This document shows positions 51,462 through 60,302 of a stretch of 64,000 bases of DNA, in pieces. A program made the position numbers and the translations under genes. Source of the DNA: Paraburkholderia phytofirmans PsJN. GTDB taxonomy: Bacteria; Pseudomonadota; Gammaproteobacteria; Burkholderiales; Burkholderiaceae. The notes beneath the pieces were generated by a model. It was not told where the DNA came from and did not search any database. It saw only the letters and a program-made list of their open reading frames with translations. Numbering within the stretch: position 1 is the stretch's first letter; the number at the start of each line of letters is the position of its first letter. The DNA lies in the NCBI RefSeq assembly GCF_000020125.1, contig NC_010681.1, positions 2,356,001-2,420,000 on the forward strand, read 5' to 3'.

Positions 51462-52121
51462 TCAACGCCGCCACGACCCATGCGGCAACTCCACATCCCG
51501 CTGTGCCGCAGCCAATCCTTCCAGCATGCCGGCTCGATCGAGCGGAATGCAATACACCGGCTTGGCGCGCTCGAAGCGCCAACTGTCCGCCAGCGCGCCG
51601 GCATCGACGGGATCGAAACCGAACTGATCCAGCAGTTCGCTCGCGACGCGTTTGGCCGATTCATCGTCACCGGCAAACGGCAGCGCGCGACGTTTCGGCG
51701 TATGCGGCGCTGAGCCATCGGTTTCGAGGTCCCTCGCCAGAATCGCGTTAAAGGCTTTCACCACGCGAGCGCCCGGCAAGGCGGCGGCGAGCATCTGGCT
51801 GGTGGTCGTGGCGTGGCTGGCGAGCGCCTCGATCTGGCCGTCGCGCTCGGGATAATGATTGCAGGTGTCGATTACGATCTTGCCGTCGAGCGCCACCGCC
51901 GGCAGCGCGTCGATGCTGCTGAACGGCACGGCGAGCACCACCACTTCGCCGAACCTCGCCGCCTCCTGCGCCGTGCCGAGCGCGCAACCGAGCGCCGCAG
52001 CCGTGCTGATCAAGGTCCGCGGATCGCGGGAATTGCTGATCATGACTTCGTGACCGTTCTGCTTCGCCAAAGTCGCCATCGCGCGGCCGATAAAGCCGGC
52101 GCCGAGAATACCTATCTTCAT
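51462..52121 (-). CDS. NADP-binding oxidoreductase, F420-dependent NADP reductase-like
   Basis: 219 residues. N-terminal Rossmann motif MKIGILGAGFIGRAMATLAKQNGHEVMISNSRDP with the SNSR segment that prefers NADP, then VVVLAVPFSSIDALPAVALDGKIVIDTCNHYPERDG and VVKAFNAILARDL, matching the coenzyme-F420:NADP oxidoreductase family fold. Betaproteobacteria generally lack F420, so this is probably an NAD(P)-dependent reductase of unknown substrate. Divergent from the LysR gene at 52255 and likely controlled by it. Confidence 0.85.
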   Translation of the reverse strand: MKIGILGAGFIGRAMATLAKQNGHEVMISNSRDPRTLISTAAALGCALGTAQEAARFGEVVVLAVPFSSIDALPAVALDGKIVIDTCNHYPERDGQIEALASHATTTSQMLAAALPGARVVKAFNAILARDLETDGSAPHTPKRRALPFAGDDESAKRVASELLDQFGFDPVDAGALADSWRFERAKPVYCIPLDRAGMLEGLAAAQRDVELPHGSWRR

Positions 52122-52254
52122 GTTTCACACTCCATGCATGTCCGGGGTTCGCTCCGTCGAGCCCACGCTCGCCGGTGAGAACCACTATGATTCAAATCTC
52201 AAACCGGATAAACATGCACAATTCGACGGCTGTCGAAAGCAGGAATAGGGAATC

Positions 52255-53151
52255 ATGGATCGACTGACCAGCATGGCAATCTTCGTCAAAACGGCCGACA
52301 GCGGATCGTTCGCCGCGGCGGCGCTCGCCTTTGGCATTTCGTCGCAGATGGCCGGCAAGCACGTGAGCACGCTCGAAGAGCGCGTCGGCGCCCGCTTGCT
52401 GAACCGCACCACGCGCCGCCAGAGCCTCACCGAAATCGGCCAGATCTTCTACGAGCGCTGCAAGGCGCTGCTCGCCGACGCGGCGGCAGCGGAGTCGGTC
52501 GCTCAGGAACTGTCGGCCTCGCCGCGCGGACGCCTGCGCATAACCGCGCCCGTCACGTTCGGCGCCTGCTGTCTCGCACCGCTGATCGCGCGCTATCTGA
52601 AAGCGCATCCCGAGGTGCGCGTCGAGTTGACATTGACGGACCGTTTCGTCGATCTGATCGATGAGGGTTACGAGGCCGCGATCCGCCTTGGCGCGCTGTC
52701 GGATTCGTCGTTGATCGCGCGGCCGTTGATGCCGTACCGGCTGGTCGCGTGCGCCTCGCCCGGCTATCTGGCGGAACGCGGCGAACCGCGCACGCCGCGG
52801 GAACTGACGGCCCACGAGTGTCTGAGCTTCGCCTACACGAGCATGCCGGCCGATACCGCATGGCGTTTCGCCGATGCACAAGGCGAACAGGCGGTGCCGA
52901 TTGCCGGCCGCTTCGAGGCCAACGACGTCAAGGCGCTGCTGGCCGCCGCGCTCAACGGCGGCGGCGTGATGCTCGCTCCCGAAGTCGCGGTCAAGGACGA
53001 ACTCGCGGCAGGCCGCCTCGTGCGCCTGCTGACCGGCTACGAGGCGACCGCGCGGCCGATGCATCTGGTATTCCCCGCCAGCCGCGTCACGCCGAAGTTG
53101 CGTGCGTTCATCGACCAGGTCGTCGCCGAATTCGGCCCGCACAATGCGTGA
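52255..53151 (+). CDS. LysR family transcriptional regulator
   Basis: 298 residues. HTH domain MDRLTSMAIFVKTADSGSFAAAALAFGISSQMAGKHVSTLEERVGARLLNRTTRRQSLTEIG, then effector domain with GRLRITAPVTFGACCLAPLIARYLKAHPEVRVELTLTDRFVDLIDEGYEAAIRLG. Belongs to the CrgA-like branch (DxxFxxVxxxGSF with NRTTR). Divergent from the NADP oxidoreductase; the 133-base gap is the shared control region. Confidence 0.9.
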   Translation: MDRLTSMAIFVKTADSGSFAAAALAFGISSQMAGKHVSTLEERVGARLLNRTTRRQSLTEIGQIFYERCKALLADAAAAESVAQELSASPRGRLRITAPVTFGACCLAPLIARYLKAHPEVRVELTLTDRFVDLIDEGYEAAIRLGALSDSSLIARPLMPYRLVACASPGYLAERGEPRTPRELTAHECLSFAYTSMPADTAWRFADAQGEQAVPIAGRFEANDVKALLAAALNGGGVMLAPEVAVKDELAAGRLVRLLTGYEATARPMHLVFPASRVTPKLRAFIDQVVAEFGPHNA

Positions 53152-53343
53152 ACCAGGCGTGAAGATCCCGCGAACATCGCGCGACCGAGCCGCACGGAAA
53201 TGCTCACCACGCGCCCATGACAAGCCGCCAATCTCGCCGCATTGCCCGCTAGAATGGCCGCCTTTGCCCGCTTCGGGCTCGCCACAAGGCAAAATACGGG
53301 TTTTGCGCGCGCCAGCCGCGCCGCGCATCCCGGTAAATCAGAC

Positions 53344-53367
53344 GCCGTCGGCACGCATGCCGACGGC
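53344..53367. repeat. Hairpin between LysR gene and Hsp70 operon
   Basis: GCCGTCGGCA and TGCCGACGGC form a perfect 10-bp stem with a CGCA loop, inside the 330-base gap 53152-53481. No T-tract; it may be a terminator for the LysR transcript or a leader structure of the Hsp70 operon. Nothing else is evident in the gap. Confidence 0.5.
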
Positions 53368-53481
53368 CTTAGCAAACTCGCACGACGACCGCCCGCTCAA
53401 GCCCGACGCGGCTCCAGCGGCCGGCCGCGTGCGGCGCAGCCAGGACAGCTCGTCCTCTAACAGAGCATCTCAGGAGCATTT

Positions 53482-54060
53482 ATGACCGATTCGAACCCAT
53501 CCTTCCTCGGCAGGATTTCGCTGGCCGTGGGCACGTTCTTCCGCATCCTCGGCGATGGCCAATTCGCCGCCGAAGTCCTGCGCCTGCGTGACGGCGGCGT
53601 CGCCACCAGCGCCGCGCCCGCCCCGGCTCCCACGCCGGCGCCTGCACCCGCGCCGCAACCCGCACCCGTCCTGAAGGAAGCAAGCCCCGACGCTGCCTTG
53701 CAACTGCTCGGCCTGCTGCAACGCGACGCGCGCTTCATCGACTTCGTCGAGGAAGACATCAAGAGCTATAGCGACGCCGATATCGGCGCGGCCGCGCGCC
53801 TCGTGCACGACGGTTGCCGCGCGACGCTGCGGGAGCACTTCACGATCCGCCCGGTGCGCGATGAAGCCGAAGGCAGCCGCGTCACGCTGGCCGAAGGTTT
53901 CGACGCGGCCTCGATTCGCCTGACCGGCAATGTGGTCGGTCGCGCGCCGTTCAACGGCAGCATCAGCCATCGCGGCTGGCGCATCGACGAAGTGCGTCTG
54001 CCGAAGCTCGCGGACAGCCACAACGCGAAAGTGATCGCACCGGCCGAGGTGGAGCTATGA
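53482..54060 (+). CDS. DUF2760 domain-containing protein
   Basis: 192 residues. N-terminal LGRISLAVGTFFRILGDGQFAAEVLRL, a proline/alanine-rich linker (PAPAPTPAPAPAPQPAP, about residues 48-64), then the DUF2760 domain: ALQLLGLLQRDARFIDFVEEDIKSYSDADIGAAARLVHDGCRATLREHFTIRPV and SIRLTGNVVGRAPFNGSISHRGWRIDEVRLPKL. No signal peptide. AGGAG precedes the ATG. Its stop overlaps the start of the first Hsp70 gene (ATGA), and DUF2760 occurs mainly beside such Hsp70 pairs, so it is probably a dedicated co-factor. Function unknown. Confidence 0.9.
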   Translation: MTDSNPSFLGRISLAVGTFFRILGDGQFAAEVLRLRDGGVATSAAPAPAPTPAPAPAPQPAPVLKEASPDAALQLLGLLQRDARFIDFVEEDIKSYSDADIGAAARLVHDGCRATLREHFTIRPVRDEAEGSRVTLAEGFDAASIRLTGNVVGRAPFNGSISHRGWRIDEVRLPKLADSHNAKVIAPAEVEL

Positions 54061-55916
54061 GCGACGCACGCCAATCACGCTACGCCATCGGCATCGACCT
54101 GGGCACCACGCACTGCGCGCTGTCCTATGTGGACACGAGCGCCAGCGACGGCGAAAAGACCTCGCAAGGCGTGCTGCCGATCGCGCAGCTCACGGGCCCC
54201 GGCGCGATCGACAACCTCGATCTGCTGCCCTCCTTCCTCTATCTGCCGCACCCGGACGAACTCGCCTCGGGCGACCTCTATCTGCCGTGGACCGGCCAGC
54301 GCGAATTCGCGGTCGGTGAATTCGCCCGCAGCCGCGGCGCGGCCACGCCGATCCGGCTCGTGACGAGCGCGAAGAGCTGGCTGTGCCATCCGGGCGTCGA
54401 CCGGCGCGCGGCGATTCTGCCCAACGACGCGCCGCCCGAAGTCGCGCGCGTCTCGCCGCTCGAAAGCTCGGTGCGTTATCTGACGCACTTGCGCGAAGCC
54501 TGGGACCACGCGCATCCCGACGCGCCGTTCAGCGAGCAGGACATCACGGTGACGATCCCCGCATCGTTCGATCCGGCCGCGCGCGAACTGACCGCCGAAG
54601 CCGCCGAGGCCGCGGGCTTCGGCCGCATGACGCTGCTCGAAGAACCGCAGGCCGCGCTGTATAGCTGGATCCAGAAGAGCGGCGGCGACTGGCGCAAGCA
54701 GGTCAAGATCGGCGACATCATCCTCGTGGTCGATGTGGGCGGCGGCACGACCGACCTCTCGCTGATCGCCGTGATCGAGCGCGAAGGCAATCTCGAACTG
54801 CATCGCGTCGCGGTCGGCGAACACATTCTGCTCGGCGGCGACAACATGGACCTCGCGCTCGCGCACGTGGTCGCGCGCAAGCTGGCCGCGGCAGGCACCC
54901 AGGCCGACGCGTGGCAGTTGCGCGCCCTCACCTACGCGTGCCGCTCGGCCAAGGAAACGCTGCTCAGCGATCCGGCCACCGATACCGTGCCGCTCGTCGT
55001 GCCGAGCCGCGGCTCGAAGCTGATCGGCGGCTCGATCCGCACCGAACTCACGCGCGCCGAACTGACCCAGACGATTCTCGAAGGCTTCTTCCCGCAGGTG
55101 GACAGCGCCGCGCGTCCCGTAAGCCGCGCGCGCGCCGGTCTGACGCAGCTCGGTCTGCCGTATGCGCAGGACGCAGGTATCACGCGTCATCTCGCCGCGT
55201 TCCTCGGCCGTCAAGTGGGCGCGCTCGCGGAACTGGCGGGAACGAGCGGCATCGCGGCTGCTGAGAATGCGAGCTTCCTGCATCCCACGGCGGTGCTGTT
55301 CAACGGCGGTGTGTTCAAGTCGCCGCTGCTGGTCGAACGCATCATGGGCACGCTGAACAACTGGCTCGCCGCGGAAGGCGCGGCGCCGGCGCGGCTGCTC
55401 GAAGGCGCCGATCTCGATCTCGCCGTGGCGCGTGGCGCCGCCTATTACGGCTACGTGCGACGCGGCCGCGGCGTGCGGATTCGCGGCGGCACGGCGCGCG
55501 CGTACTACATCGCGATCGAATCGGCGATGCCCGCCGTGCCCGGTCTCGAACCGCCGATCCAGGCGCTGTGCGTCGCGCCCTTCGGCATGGAGGAAGGCAC
55601 CGAGGCCGAGCTGCCCGCGCAGGAATTCGGGCTGGTGGTCGGCGAGCCGGTGCACTTCCGTTTCTTCGGGTCGTCGGTGCGCCGTCAGGATCAGGTCGGC
55701 ACGCTGCTCGACTTCTGGGGTCCCGAGGAATTGCAGGAACTCGAGGAGATTCAGGCGACATTGCCCGCCTCCGGCCGCAACGCCGGTGAAGTCGTGCCGG
55801 TGAAGCTGCACGCGCGCGTCACCGAAGCAGGCACGCTCGAACTCGAAGCCGTGCCGCGCGGCACCGACGAGCGCTGGAAGGTCGAGTTCGACGTGCGCGG
55901 CAACGCGAATGCATGA
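54057..55916 (+). CDS. Hsp70 family protein (first of pair)
   Basis: 619 residues, an atypical DnaK relative. The actin-like ATPase fold is intact: phosphate-1 loop GIDLGTTHCALSYVD, LVTSAKSWLCHPGVDR, TVTIPASFDPAARELTAEAAEAAGFGRMTLLEEPQAALYSWI, phosphate-2 VVDVGGGTTDLSLI, and adenosine motif VLFNGGVFKSPLLVERI. The C-terminal ~130 residues are shorter than and different from the DnaK substrate-binding domain, with no lid helix bundle or EEVD-type tail. Coupled at both ends by ATGA overlaps. Client and partner (J-domain, GrpE) unknown. Confidence 0.92.
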   Translation: MSDARQSRYAIGIDLGTTHCALSYVDTSASDGEKTSQGVLPIAQLTGPGAIDNLDLLPSFLYLPHPDELASGDLYLPWTGQREFAVGEFARSRGAATPIRLVTSAKSWLCHPGVDRRAAILPNDAPPEVARVSPLESSVRYLTHLREAWDHAHPDAPFSEQDITVTIPASFDPAARELTAEAAEAAGFGRMTLLEEPQAALYSWIQKSGGDWRKQVKIGDIILVVDVGGGTTDLSLIAVIEREGNLELHRVAVGEHILLGGDNMDLALAHVVARKLAAAGTQADAWQLRALTYACRSAKETLLSDPATDTVPLVVPSRGSKLIGGSIRTELTRAELTQTILEGFFPQVDSAARPVSRARAGLTQLGLPYAQDAGITRHLAAFLGRQVGALAELAGTSGIAAAENASFLHPTAVLFNGGVFKSPLLVERIMGTLNNWLAAEGAAPARLLEGADLDLAVARGAAYYGYVRRGRGVRIRGGTARAYYIAIESAMPAVPGLEPPIQALCVAPFGMEEGTEAELPAQEFGLVVGEPVHFRFFGSSVRRQDQVGTLLDFWGPEELQELEEIQATLPASGRNAGEVVPVKLHARVTEAGTLELEAVPRGTDERWKVEFDVRGNANA

Positions 55917-58798
55917 CTGAGATGAAGCGGTACAGCGTCGGTATCGATCTCGGCACCAGCAACACGGTGCTCGCCTATGCGGAGGCGGGATCGCCGGGTG
56001 GGTCGCCGCTTATCCATGTCTTCGAGATCGAGCAACTGGTGAGCCCCGGCGAGGTGGCCGCGCGGCCGCTTCTGCCCTCGGTGCGCTATCAGGCCGCGCA
56101 AGGCGAACTGAACCCCGGCGATCTGCAATTGCCGTGGTCCGGCGTCGCTCAGGGCGGCGCGCGCAAGGATGCACAGCAGGACGCGCAGCAGGACACACCG
56201 CCGGTCGTGATCGGCCGGCTCGCGCGCGTGCTGGGCGCTCAGGTGCCGGGCCGGCTGGTGTCGAGCGCGAAGAGCTGGCTCTCGCACGCGTCGGTGGATC
56301 GCACCGCGCCGATCCTGCCGTGGGGCGCCGCCGACGACGTCCGCAAAGTCTCGCCGGTCGAAGCCAGCGCGAGCTACCTCGCGCACGTGCGCGCGGCCTG
56401 GAATCAGCGTTTTCCAGACGCGCCGCTCGAACGCCAGGACGTGGTACTGACAGTGCCGGCATCGTTCGACGAAGGCGCGCGAGCCTTGACCGTGGAAGCC
56501 GCCCGCATGGCCGGCTTGCCCACTTTGAAGCTGCTGGAAGAGCCGCAAGCGGCCTTCTACGACTGGCTGTTTCATCATCGCGAGCGGCTCGCAAGCGAAC
56601 TCGCGGACACGCGTCTAGTGCTCATCTGCGACGTCGGCGGCGGCACTACCGACCTCACGTTGATCGAAGTCGGCCTGCGCGACGGCGAGCCGCAGCTCAC
56701 GCGCATCGGCGTGGGCAATCATCTGATGCTGGGCGGCGACAACATGGATCTGGCGCTCGCGCATCTGGTGGAAGCGCGGCTGCCGGGCGGCTCGAATCAG
56801 CCGGGCGAGCGCGCGCGTCTGTCGGCGGCGAGCCTGTCGCAGCTGGTCGAGCGTTGCCGCAACGCCAAGGAACAACTGCTCGGCGCGCAGGCGCCCGACT
56901 CCACGTCGATCACACTGCTGGGTGCGGGCTCGAAGCTGATAGGCGGCGCGCGCACGGCGCAAGTCACGCGCGACGAGGTCGAGCGGATCATCATCGATGG
57001 TTTCTTTCCGGCGGTGGCGTCGCATGAACGGCCTGGCCGGCCGCGTGGCGCGATCGTCGAATTCGGCCTGCCCTATGCGACCGATGCCGCGGTCACGCGT
57101 CATATCGCGGCGTTTTTGAACCGCTTCGCGGCGCAGTCACGCAAGGCGCTGGGCGTCGTCGAGCCCTCCGGTTCATCGGACGAAGCAACCTTGCCCGTGC
57201 CCGACACGTTGCTGCTGAACGGCGGCGTGTTCCGCGCCGAAGCGCTTACGCAACGTCTGGCCAGCACCTTAGGCACGTGGCGCGGCGAAGCGCTCAACGT
57301 GCTGCACAACGACAATCCCGACGTCGCCGTGGCGCGCGGCGCGGTCGCCTATTCGCTCGCGCGCGCGGGCAACGCGCCGAAGATCGGCGGCGGCTCGCCG
57401 CGCAGCTATTTCCTCGTGCTCGACGAAACCGGCGACGGCAAGCCCGATGCCGAACCCGTGCAACGTGGCATCTGCCTGCTGCCGCGCGGTACGGAAGAAG
57501 GCCACGAGATTCTGATCGCGGATCGCACCTTCGCACTGCGGCTCGGGCATCCGGTGCGGTTTCACCTTGTCTCGTCGAGCGCGGATACGGTGTATCGACC
57601 CGGCGAATTGATCGATCTCGCCGGCGGCGATTTCGTCCGCCTGCCGCCGATCGCGACCATCGTGCAGCCGCGCGGCGCGAAGAGCGCGCGTGAAACCGCG
57701 GTGCAGATCGCGACCTCGCTCACCGAAGTGGGCACGCTCGAGGTCCACTGCATCGAACTGGACGATCCCACGCAGCGCTGGCTGCTGGAATTCCAGCTAC
57801 GCCGCGAACACGCGCAAGTGAACCTCACCGACGATGCCGCGCAGTCCCGCAATCCTGCGCTCGATCAGGCAATCGACCACATCGACCGCTGCTTCGGCTC
57901 GCGCGCGCAGAAAGTCGATCCGAAAGAAGTCAAACGTCTGCGCTCGCAGCTCGAACAATTGCTCGGCCCGCGCGAAAGCTGGAACAGCGCGTTGCTGCGC
58001 GAACTGTTCGGCGCGCTGTGGGAACGCGCGCGCCGCCGGCGCCGCTCGGCGGATCACGAGCGTCTCTGGCTGAATCTGGCCGGCTATTGCGTGCGGCCCG
58101 GCTTCGGCTATCCGCTCGACGAATGGCGCGTCGAACAACTCTGGTCGCTGTTCGACGACGGCATCCAGTACGTCAACGAAAGCCAGGTCTGGTCGGAATG
58201 GTGGACGCTCTGGCGCCGCGCCGCCGGCGGCCTCGACGAGAGCGCGCAGCTGCGCGTGCTCGACGCGATGACGTATCTGCAAGGCGCCGCGCTTGCGCGT
58301 CACAAGCTGCCGTTCGACGTGGCGAAGACCGGCTTCACCGACATGGTTCGCTTGAGTGCATCGCTCGAACGGATTCCCGTGGAGCGCAAGATCGAACTCG
58401 GCGAGTCGGTGCTGACGCGTTTAAAGAAACCCGCTGAGAATCATCAAAGCTGGTGGGCGGTCGGCCGTATCGGCGCGCGGCGGCCGTTCTATGGGAGCGC
58501 GCATAGCGTCGTGCCGCCGGAGATTGCCGGTGCATGGCTCAACGCGATCCTCGCGCTCGACTGGAAGAAGGTCGATCCCGCTGCGTTCGCCGCCGTGCAG
58601 ATCGCTCGCATGACCGGCGACCGTTCGCGCGACTTGCCCGAAGACTTGCGTCTTGCGGTAGTGCGCCGCCTCGAAGCGGCCAACGCGCCGCGCGCGTGGA
58701 TCACCATGGTGAGCGAGAGCGTCGAGCTCGATAACGCCGACGAAGGCCGCGTGTTCGGCGAGTCGCTGCCGGCAGGACTGAAGCTGATCGCGAGCTGA
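55913..58798 (+). CDS. Hsp70 family protein with DUF3731 C-terminal extension (second of pair)
   Basis: 961 residues. ATPase domain of the same type as the first: GIDLGTSNTVLAYAE, VSSAKSWLSHASVDR, LTVPASFDEGARALTVEAARMAGLPTLKLLEEPQAAFYDWL, CDVGGGTTDLTLIEV and LLLNGGVFRAEALTQRL. From about residue 640 follows a long helical DUF3731 region (KEVKRLRSQLEQLLGPRESWNSALLRELFGALWERARRRRRSADHERLWLNLAGYCVRPGFGYPLDEWRVEQLW and RRPFYGSAHSVVPPEIAGAWL), unique to this group. Starts within the previous stop. Probably forms a complex with the first Hsp70 and DUF2760; role undescribed to my knowledge. Confidence 0.92.
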   Translation: MTEMKRYSVGIDLGTSNTVLAYAEAGSPGGSPLIHVFEIEQLVSPGEVAARPLLPSVRYQAAQGELNPGDLQLPWSGVAQGGARKDAQQDAQQDTPPVVIGRLARVLGAQVPGRLVSSAKSWLSHASVDRTAPILPWGAADDVRKVSPVEASASYLAHVRAAWNQRFPDAPLERQDVVLTVPASFDEGARALTVEAARMAGLPTLKLLEEPQAAFYDWLFHHRERLASELADTRLVLICDVGGGTTDLTLIEVGLRDGEPQLTRIGVGNHLMLGGDNMDLALAHLVEARLPGGSNQPGERARLSAASLSQLVERCRNAKEQLLGAQAPDSTSITLLGAGSKLIGGARTAQVTRDEVERIIIDGFFPAVASHERPGRPRGAIVEFGLPYATDAAVTRHIAAFLNRFAAQSRKALGVVEPSGSSDEATLPVPDTLLLNGGVFRAEALTQRLASTLGTWRGEALNVLHNDNPDVAVARGAVAYSLARAGNAPKIGGGSPRSYFLVLDETGDGKPDAEPVQRGICLLPRGTEEGHEILIADRTFALRLGHPVRFHLVSSSADTVYRPGELIDLAGGDFVRLPPIATIVQPRGAKSARETAVQIATSLTEVGTLEVHCIELDDPTQRWLLEFQLRREHAQVNLTDDAAQSRNPALDQAIDHIDRCFGSRAQKVDPKEVKRLRSQLEQLLGPRESWNSALLRELFGALWERARRRRRSADHERLWLNLAGYCVRPGFGYPLDEWRVEQLWSLFDDGIQYVNESQVWSEWWTLWRRAAGGLDESAQLRVLDAMTYLQGAALARHKLPFDVAKTGFTDMVRLSASLERIPVERKIELGESVLTRLKKPAENHQSWWAVGRIGARRPFYGSAHSVVPPEIAGAWLNAILALDWKKVDPAAFAAVQIARMTGDRSRDLPEDLRLAVVRRLEAANAPRAWITMVSESVELDNADEGRVFGESLPAGLKLIAS

Positions 58799-58809
58799 TG
58801 CTGGCGCGG

Positions 58810-59019
58810 CTAGGGCAACTTGAAATTCAGCACCGCCTCCGCCGCAAGCTTGTGCTGGCGATCCGTAAGACTCTCCGCGAGCAGATCGCGGAAGATCAGC
58901 AGCGTGTCGGCGCCGTGCTGCTCACGAAATTCGTTCAGGACTTCAGCGATGGCGGCCTGTTGTGTCGCCGGCGTCAACGTGCTGGCAATGTACGAACTGC
59001 CGCGCGCCAACTCCATCAT
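58810..59019 (-). CDS. Hypothetical protein, about 69 aa
   Basis: Reads MMELARGSSYIASTLTPATQ then QAAIAEVLNEFREQHGADTLLIFRDLLAESLTDRQHKLAAEAVLNFKL, predicted helical and soluble. Frame is open to 59079, but the added 20 residues look non-native. Convergent with the Hsp70 operon, ending 12 bases after it. Codon use is coding-like; family not recognised. Confidence 0.55.
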   Translation of the reverse strand: MMELARGSSYIASTLTPATQQAAIAEVLNEFREQHGADTLLIFRDLLAESLTDRQHKLAAEAVLNFKLP

Positions 59020-59330
59020 GTAGGTGGATCTGCAAAGCGCTTTCTCTGTCTCTCGAGCGGATTTTCGTCCGTTACGCATCGTTGTTTTTCTCGGTTGTTT
59101 TTCGTTGCGTGTGCAACCAGCGGCTCTCTTCCGTTGGCGAGGCGAAGCGTTCTCATGCTCTGGCCCAACGCAACCGTCTCCTACTATCTGAACAGTTCAA
59201 GCTTAAGAGAACCTTATGCGTAACGGATAAAACCTCACGCAGACGCACGCTTGAGAGACGCAATCCGTTAGCCTGGTGAATATCGGAATGTTTTGCTGAA
59301 TACGCCTTGGACTTTCACCCCTCACATGCA

Positions 59331-59357
59331 AAAAAGGCCGGAAAAACCGGCCTTTTT
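59331..59357. terminator. Bidirectional rho-independent terminator
   Basis: AAAAAGGCCGG, five-base A loop, CCGGCCTTTTT: an 11-bp perfect stem with T-tracts on both strands. It lies 31 bases after the stop of the minus-strand SDR gene, which it most likely terminates. The 311-base stretch 59020-59330 otherwise holds only the promoter region of the small gene. Confidence 0.85.
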
Positions 59358-59387
59358 AGCTGATGACTCGATGCTTGCCTTGGCGTG

Positions 59388-60170
59388 CTACACCTGCGCC
59401 ATGCCACCGTCGACAGCCATTTCGATCCCCGTGATGTAACTCGCGTCGTCCGAGGCGAGGAACGAGACGGCCTTGGCGATCTCATCCGGTTCGCCCACGC
59501 GGCCAAGCGGCGTCGTTTCGCTGGTCTGCTGGGCGAAGGCGGCGATCTGCTCGTCGTTCATTCCCAGTTCGGATTTGTAGGCCGGCGTCACCACCACGCC
59601 GGGCGCCACCACGTTGACGCGAATTCCGCGGCCCTTCAGATCGGTCGCCCATGTACGCGCGAACGAGCGCAGCGCGGCCTTGGTCGCTGCATACACGCCG
59701 AAGGCCGGCATGCCTTTGCTTCCGGCAATCGAGCCCGTGATGACGATCGCGCTGCCCGGACGCATCAACGGCAAGGCTTTCTGTACCGTGAACAGCGTAC
59801 CTTTCACGTTGATGCCGAAGTACTTGTCGAACTGCGCCTCGGTGATCGCGCCGAGCGGCGAGAACTCGCCGCCGCCCGCATTCGCGAACAGAATGTCGAG
59901 CCGGTCGTGAGCGGCCTGCACCGTGTTGAACATGCGATCGAGATCCTCGGCTGACGAGATGTCCGCGCGAATCCCGATTGCGCCGTGGCCGATGCGCTCC
60001 ACCGCTTCGTCGAGTTCGGCCTGACGCCGGCCGGTGATGTAGACCGTCGCGCCTTCCAGAGCGAAGCGCGTTGCGGCGGCCAGGCCGATGCCGCTGCTGC
60101 CGCCCGTCACCAGCACGATCTTGCCGGCGTGTTTGCGGGAATTGACGTTTTCAAGTGTGGACGTGTTCAT
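59388..60170 (-). CDS. Short-chain dehydrogenase/reductase (SDR)
   Basis: 260 residues, classical SDR. Cofactor motif LVTGGSSGIGLAAA, TGRR (Arg pair favouring NADPH), NAGG, catalytic Ser in VITGSIAG, YxxxK in VYAATKAALRSF, and the PGVVVTP and ASYITGIEMAVDGGMAQV segments. Substrate unknown. GGAGCAG precedes the ATG. Divergent from the LysR gene at 60303 with a perfect palindrome in the gap, so probably LysR-controlled. Confidence 0.92.
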   Translation of the reverse strand: MNTSTLENVNSRKHAGKIVLVTGGSSGIGLAAATRFALEGATVYITGRRQAELDEAVERIGHGAIGIRADISSAEDLDRMFNTVQAAHDRLDILFANAGGGEFSPLGAITEAQFDKYFGINVKGTLFTVQKALPLMRPGSAIVITGSIAGSKGMPAFGVYAATKAALRSFARTWATDLKGRGIRVNVVAPGVVVTPAYKSELGMNDEQIAAFAQQTSETTPLGRVGEPDEIAKAVSFLASDDASYITGIEMAVDGGMAQV

Positions 60171-60261
60171 GATCTGCTCCTAAGTGTGTGAGGGTCGGTT
60201 GACCTTGGAGAGAAGCTTATTTCATGCACGCATAGAGATAAATAGGTATTCTGTGACTTCT

Positions 60262-60281
60262 TTATCCACCTACGTGGATAA
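60262..60281. promoter_or_regulatory. Perfect palindromic operator between SDR and LysR genes
   Basis: TTATCCAC, four bases, GTGGATAA: 8-bp perfect arms in the 132-base divergent gap, 21 bases before the LysR ATG. Size and place suit an autoregulatory LysR binding site that also controls the SDR gene. Confidence 0.65.
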
Positions 60282-60302
60282 TTATCGGGAGACGGAGTTC
60301 GC

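Noticed and set aside
54075..55811. 578-codon minus-strand frame opposite the first Hsp70
   Set aside because: Low-complexity Arg/Glu/His-rich translation, no domain, fully inside a confirmed gene.
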